Positions 59,623-64,000 of a stretch of DNA of 64,000 bases are shown here, in pieces. Numbering within the stretch: position 1 is the first letter of the stretch; each line of letters opens with the position of its first letter. This DNA comes from Selaginella moellendorffii (lineage: Eukaryota > Streptophyta > Lycopodiopsida > Selaginellales > Selaginellaceae), in NCBI RefSeq assembly GCF_000143415.4, contig NW_003314290.1:1325210-1389209 (forward strand), in the 5' to 3' direction. Position numbers and translations under genes: made by a program. The notes under the pieces were generated by a model. The model did not search any database. It saw only the letters and a list, made by a program, of their open reading frames with translations, and was not told the DNA's origin.

Positions 59623-60368
59623 ACTTTAACGTGATAGTTCTAAATCTAAAAAAACAAAAAAAGCTTTAAAGTTGAACATCTTTAGTAACAATTGTTGCTA
59701 CATTTTAGTATAGTTTGAACAATCCATTATATGTAATTCCCTTCATTGACCAGTTAGGCTAAGTCTTTAACTACATCCCTTGTTTTTCCTTAATACTTAC
59801 TCAATAGGCACCCATGGCAAGGGGAGTGGTTCTTGAGAGATAAGGTTCTTGATATGAGGATGGTAGGGGGTGTTCACACTTGATCATAGATTAAGTTAGC
59901 TCCATAATAGGTATTGGATTGCCTATTAAAGTGATTTGGTAGTTGGTAATTGTTGGATTGAGATTTGTTATATGCAAGAGCTGTATATATTTTTCAGAAC
60001 ATATATTACCCACCCATATAACAATCATGTTCTTGAGAATATATATTACTGATCATACTCCAAAATACAATACTTTATTTTTTAGGAAGAGGAAAACAAA
60101 AATATGGCCAATAAAAAGATGGAGAAAACCTTATTGGCTGTAATCAAAAATATTATATAATACATCTTCTATATAATATATAAAAGTATATTCCTAGAAT
60201 TTGTCATAGTTGAAGCATAATATATACAACCAAAGAGAACAATTTAATCCATAAAGTTTAAATATAAAAAAATGCCTATAAATAATAAATTGCTACGCAT
60301 TGCATGTAGCAACGCTTGGTTTGCTTAATGGTAGTTTTATTATTACTTATTAATCTAATTGGTCTATA
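59623..60368. other. AT-rich sequence, no supported gene
   Basis: Marks an abrupt change from gene block to AT-rich repeats. Confidence 0.6.
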
Positions 60369-60551
60369 ATTATAAGCATGTTTGTAATTTATAAACACAA
60401 GATTAATCTTATTGCATATCAACCATTAGATGATAGAATAAAAAAGAATATACTAAAAAGGGTTTAGGAAAGTTTATAAATTATAAACATGTTTATAAAT
60501 TATAAATACCAGATTAATCTAAATGAATACCAACCGTTAGATGGTAGAATA
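60369..60551 (+). repeat. 111-bp tandem direct repeat
   Basis: Units at 60,369-60,440 and 60,480-60,551 share CATGTTT..AAT..TATAAA, AGATTAATCT and CAACC(A/G)TTAGATG(A/G)TAGAATA at a constant 111-bp offset. Confidence 0.75.
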
Positions 60552-60624
60552 TCCTAGAATATCCAAGCATATTCTAGGTATATTCACTACCATCCTAGTC
60601 CCCCTATAGGTTTGCTTAAGCAAA

Positions 60625-61210
60625 CCAAAAATACACCTCCTTTTCCAATTAAAAGTCTTAGAATATTTAGAATTAAATATCCTTAGATTTAAGTAGCATT
60701 AAGTTGGATGATCTATTAGGAAGTCTAAAGCCAATAAATTTTTAATTTGGCTTTGGCTTAGCTCAACTCAAGGGGTAGTAAGTAGGGCTCTTAAGAGAGT
60801 TATAATTGTTTACAAAGATGTGAATGTAAATAACTAAAAAGAACAACTTGAGAGACAATATAAAGGGAAATGGCCCATGAATAAAAATGCACTTTCTTTT
60901 TTAATCAATTAAGGGTCTTAGGGTTAAATATTTTTAAGTTTAAATAGTGTTAGGCTAAAAAGTCCCATTTCAAGAGTTCACATTTGGCATCAAAAGGGTC
61001 TTAAATCCAACTCATTTAATTGGCTAGGGGAATCATATCATATGTTAAGATTGCCTTCAGCTACACTTAACCTAAAGAGTAGGGTAGATTGATATTTAGT
61101 AAGCTCCAACTAATTTGACTATTTTATGACTGACTAATTTTTCTATTTTATATTAGTCACTTAACCATACCTTTAACCACTTGAAGGAATCTCAATTACA
61201 ACCTCCATAA
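60625..61210 (+). repeat. Degenerate 5S-related repeat units (TRIM-like)
   Basis: Two units about 250 bp apart. Unit 1 (from about 60,632) reads ACACCTCCTTTTCCAATT, GTCTTAGAATATTTAGAATT, TAAATATCCTTAGATTTAAG and GGATGATCTATTAGGAAGTC, in step with the 14-kb 5S-like segment. Unit 2 (from about 60,890) reads CAATTAAGGGTCTTAGGGTT and AGTGTTAGGCTAAAAAGTCC. Downstream motifs such as TTAGCTCAACTCAAGGGGTAG recur near 61,070 and 63,070. Confidence 0.5.
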
Positions 61211-61734
61211 ATCCCATTTTGGATATAAAACATGCTAGCCTTGTGAATGACATTCTTGTTACTTACCCTTTGCACTTGGTCCAAGTGTTCAATATGTCTG
61301 ATCTCATGACAAACACCCCAAAAGTACTATTGACCTATCAGCCCATTATATTAAACTCATATCTATTTACCCTTATCTCATTGATAGTCCAAAACCACCC
61401 ATATCATAGTCCTGTCTCTCAAAGATTGCATCATCTATCCATAGGTGGTCATCTTAGAACCATACCTTAAAATGCCTAGAGATAAGGGGAACACCCTTTC
61501 CCAATGTCCTTTCTTCAGTTCCCACTAAGTCCCTTTGATATTTTGAAACACTATGGCCTTACTCAAGCTTTGGGGGTACTCTCCCCACCTTCTGCCCTTA
61601 GGTGCTTTAGCCATAAAGGTCCTGATGAGCCACGTCAAGTATCCAAGTAAGTAATGCTATTCACATTTGGATTGAGAACATCGATTATTTGATTTCTTGG
61701 GAAGCTAAAGTTACCTCTTGAACACTTCACTAAG
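61211..61734. other. AT-rich sequence, no supported gene
   Basis: A plus-strand ORF at 61,219-61,470 has no recognisable motif. Confidence 0.5.
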
Positions 61735-62868
61735 TTACCCTACTTGTCTGTCTATGTTCACTCTAACTTTGGACTCTTTAGTGGTTATATCATTACCCAC
61801 CATATGGATATAACCTTTTTTGGTCACACTACCTTTTTCTAGCCAAACTGACTCCACTAGAATCCTTCCCCCTACTATCCTTTTAGAGCTAACCAAACCC
61901 CTAGGGTCTAAAAGACAATTGCTTTCAACTTTCACTCTTGGATTGAGACATAGACTCAAACTCAAACTTAGATTTGGACGTAGACTCAGAGGTAGACACA
62001 GACCCAGACTCGGTCTTGGTCTTAGTCTCGGTCTTAGTCTCAGCCTTGACCTTGGTCTCAGTCTTGGTCTCGGTCTTGGTCCCCATCTCAGACTCCTTCT
62101 TAGACTCCTTCGTGGACTCCATCTCAAATTCCTTCTCAGACTCTATCTCGAATTCCTTCTCAGACTCCATGTCAAATTCCTTCTCAGACTCCATCTTGGA
62201 TTCCTTCTGGGACTCTATCTTGAATTCTTTCTTAGACTTCATTTTGGATTCCTTTTCGAATTTCATCTCAGATTCCTTCTTGGACTCCATCTCAGATTCC
62301 TTCTTGGACTCTATCTCGAATACCATCTTAGAGTCTATCTTGGAATCCATCTTAGATTCTTTCTCATACTCCATCTCAAACTTTATCTCGGATTTCTTCT
62401 CAAACTCCATTTCAAATTCCTTCTCGAATTCCATCTCAGATTCCATCTCGAATTCCATCTTAGACTCTATCTTGGATTCCTTCTCCAACTCCATCTCAGA
62501 TTCCTTCTTAGACTATATCTTGGATTCCTTCTTGGACTCCATCTCAAACTCCATCTTGGATTCCATCTCAGAATCCATCTCAGATTCCTTCTCAGACTCC
62601 ATCTTGGATTTCATCACAAACTCCATCTCGAACTCTATCTCAGATTCCTTTTTGAACTTCATTTTAGATTCTTTCTTGGACTCCATCTTAGACTCTATCT
62701 CAGATTTCGTCACGAACTCCATCTCGAACTCCATCTCAAATTCCTTTTTGAACTCCATTTTAGATTCCTTCTCGGACTCCATTTTAGACTCTATCTCGAA
62801 TTCCATTATAAACTCCATCTCAGACTCTTTCTTGGACTCGGTTTTGACATTGCCATATGTCAGTCCTT
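61735..62868 (-). repeat. Short-unit minisatellite with charged-repeat ORFs
   Basis: About 61,960-62,840 is a variable array of a short unit (mainly GA(C/T)TCC(A/T)TCT plus variants, spaced in multiples of 3). Because the unit lacks stops, several frames stay open: plus-strand L/H/R/F-rich (61,820-62,884) and D/S/I/F-rich (61,974-63,041) frames, and a minus-strand E/S/K/M/F-rich frame interrupted by a TAG at 62,513. The left, non-repetitive end has a minus-strand frame reading DPRGLVSSKRIVGGRILVES that ends at 61,735. I cannot tell whether any frame is translated. Confidence 0.7.
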
Positions 62869-63039
62869 TTTATTTCCCTTTTAAAAGACTCATTCACCAA
62901 TTGCTTCATGTTTATTCCTCAAACACCTTGTTCAGAGTTCCACTCCCACTCTCGACTTTCCAAATTAAAGTTTTTGGTCCAAATATACTCCACTTTAACC
63001 ATTGTCATATGTCATCCTTTCAGCTCCACTTTGGGGCTT

Positions 63040-63200
63040 AGGGATTTATGTCTCACACTAAACTCAACCCAAAGGGTAGGGTGTCAAGAGAGTGGGGTTA
63101 TGGCTTTCAACTCAACCCAAGAGATATGGTGTCAAAGAAATAAAGTTCTTAGGAGAGTTGTGGCTTTTAATTTTTGTTCATAAAGGTGTGAACTTACAAG
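63040..63200 (+). repeat. Further copies of the right-flank dispersed repeat
   Basis: AACTCAACCCAAAGGGTAGG (about 63,060) and a second AACTCAACCCAAGAGATATG (about 63,107), followed by TTCTTAGGAGAGTTGTGGC, match 60,770-60,830. Confidence 0.5.
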
Positions 63201-64000
63201 GAGGCATGGTGGATTATAACTCTTTATCAATTTTCTTTCAATGAGAATTCTCCATAATTTAGCCTTTACTTTAATGTTATCTCAAACTGACTTGATTAAA
63301 TCTCATTTTGGATAATGTTTGGTGAACTCTTTAAAAGTGAAAGTGTTCTTGAGCACCTATTTCATCATAGTGCATAGTCTACTCTAATCAAATTTCTTTT
63401 ATTTCTCTTCTAATCCTTTTGAAAGTCTCCATTAATCCCTTTTATATGTATCAATAACTCTATCCTATTCCTCAGTTGAGAGGGGAGAAAGGAGAATACT
63501 CTTTCATACTTTGAAAGCTAACTCAAACATATCTTTTATGCACTAAAAAATGGGGAAGAAAGGAAATATACCCTTGCATCATGCCCTAGAATATTCCAGC
63601 AATAGAATGTTCTAGGGAATTTTGCTCAAAGCTCTAGGCCATTTCCTAATAGAGAACACACTAGCTCCATTGCATGCAACAACCTATAGCCAAAGTGCTA
63701 TTGTAGACTCTAAGGTGATTTAATGTATTAGCAACTATTGCAAAAAGAGACCAAAGAAGACTAAAGAAAATAGTAAAAGGAGAAAGTGTAAGCCACAAAT
63801 TTTTCCTTTTCAATTTGCCAACTTATCTCGTCTATCCGACTAACACTGCCTTGGCTTTAGCTAAGTTCCCTTGCTAAGGTTCCCGCCTATGGTACCCGTT
63901 TCTACTTGGTCCTACTTGGTTTCAGCTACTCACTACACGAGCAACAAAGCGTTAGCATCCATCCACGGATTCCCAAAGTCTCCCAATCCCCCCCCCAGGT
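63201..64000. other. AT-rich sequence with one near-perfect hairpin
   Basis: CCCTAGAATATTC (63,584-63,596) and GAATGTTCTAGGG (63,605-63,617) pair with one mismatch around an 8-nt loop. No gene is supported. Confidence 0.55.

Noticed and set aside
61820-63041. Plus-strand ORFs of about 350 codons each
   Set aside because: They are two frames of the same stop-free minisatellite, so ORF length is not evidence of coding.

Overview
This is nuclear DNA of a land plant. The window has three parts: an AT-rich, repeat-filled flank (about 2.5-18.6 kb), a compact gene-dense block (18.6-59.6 kb), and a second AT-rich repeat flank (59.6-64 kb). Introns are very short (mostly 50-110 bp) with GT/AG borders, intergenic gaps are small, PLS-type PPR genes occur, and plastid or photorespiratory plant genes are present. 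Together these suggest a small-genome lycophyte such as Selaginella; the species is inferred, not proven.

Left flank. An unidentified minus-strand ORF runs off the left edge. It is followed by a DUF900-type alpha/beta-hydrolase gene (490-2518) and a fragment of a root-cap/LEA-like gene. A nested graveyard of retroelements comes next: several copies of one LTR family (4.9-9.5 kb, both orientations) with a minus-strand gag remnant, then a decayed Ty3/gypsy element present as a head-to-tail tandem (11.1-17.6 kb). All pol domains are broken by stops. A 5S-rRNA-like segment lies inside the decayed pol region.

Gene block, left to right: SFT2-type vesicle protein (+); eRF1 with one in-frame TGA (-); plastid-type phosphoglycerate mutase (+); TGA-class bZIP factor (+); family-1 UGT (+); peroxisomal glutamate:glyoxylate aminotransferase (-); casein kinase 2 beta (-); LARP1 (-); PPR protein (-); GT77-like glycosyltransferase (+); sterol delta8-delta7 isomerase (+); LRAT/NC-domain protein (-); MRG chromodomain protein (+); CYP707A-type ABA 8'-hydroxylase (+); CYP97B (-); LTO1-type VKOR-thioredoxin fusion (+). 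For most of these I could join every exon in frame, and exon boundaries are given. The genes serve separate housekeeping and metabolic roles. Two loose groupings stand out: the CYP97B/LTO1 pair shares a 178-bp divergent promoter with G-boxes, and CYP97B and CYP707A lie tail to tail.

Right flank. AT-rich sequence carries a 111-bp tandem repeat, degenerate units related to the 5S-like segment seen in the left flank, and a roughly 0.9-kb minisatellite of a short TC-rich unit that is open in several frames.

The observation most worth following up is eRF1. Its reading frame is intact over 415 codons with the NIKS, YxCxxxF and GGQ motifs kept, except for a single TGA in a leaky UGA-CGG context at the N/M domain border.
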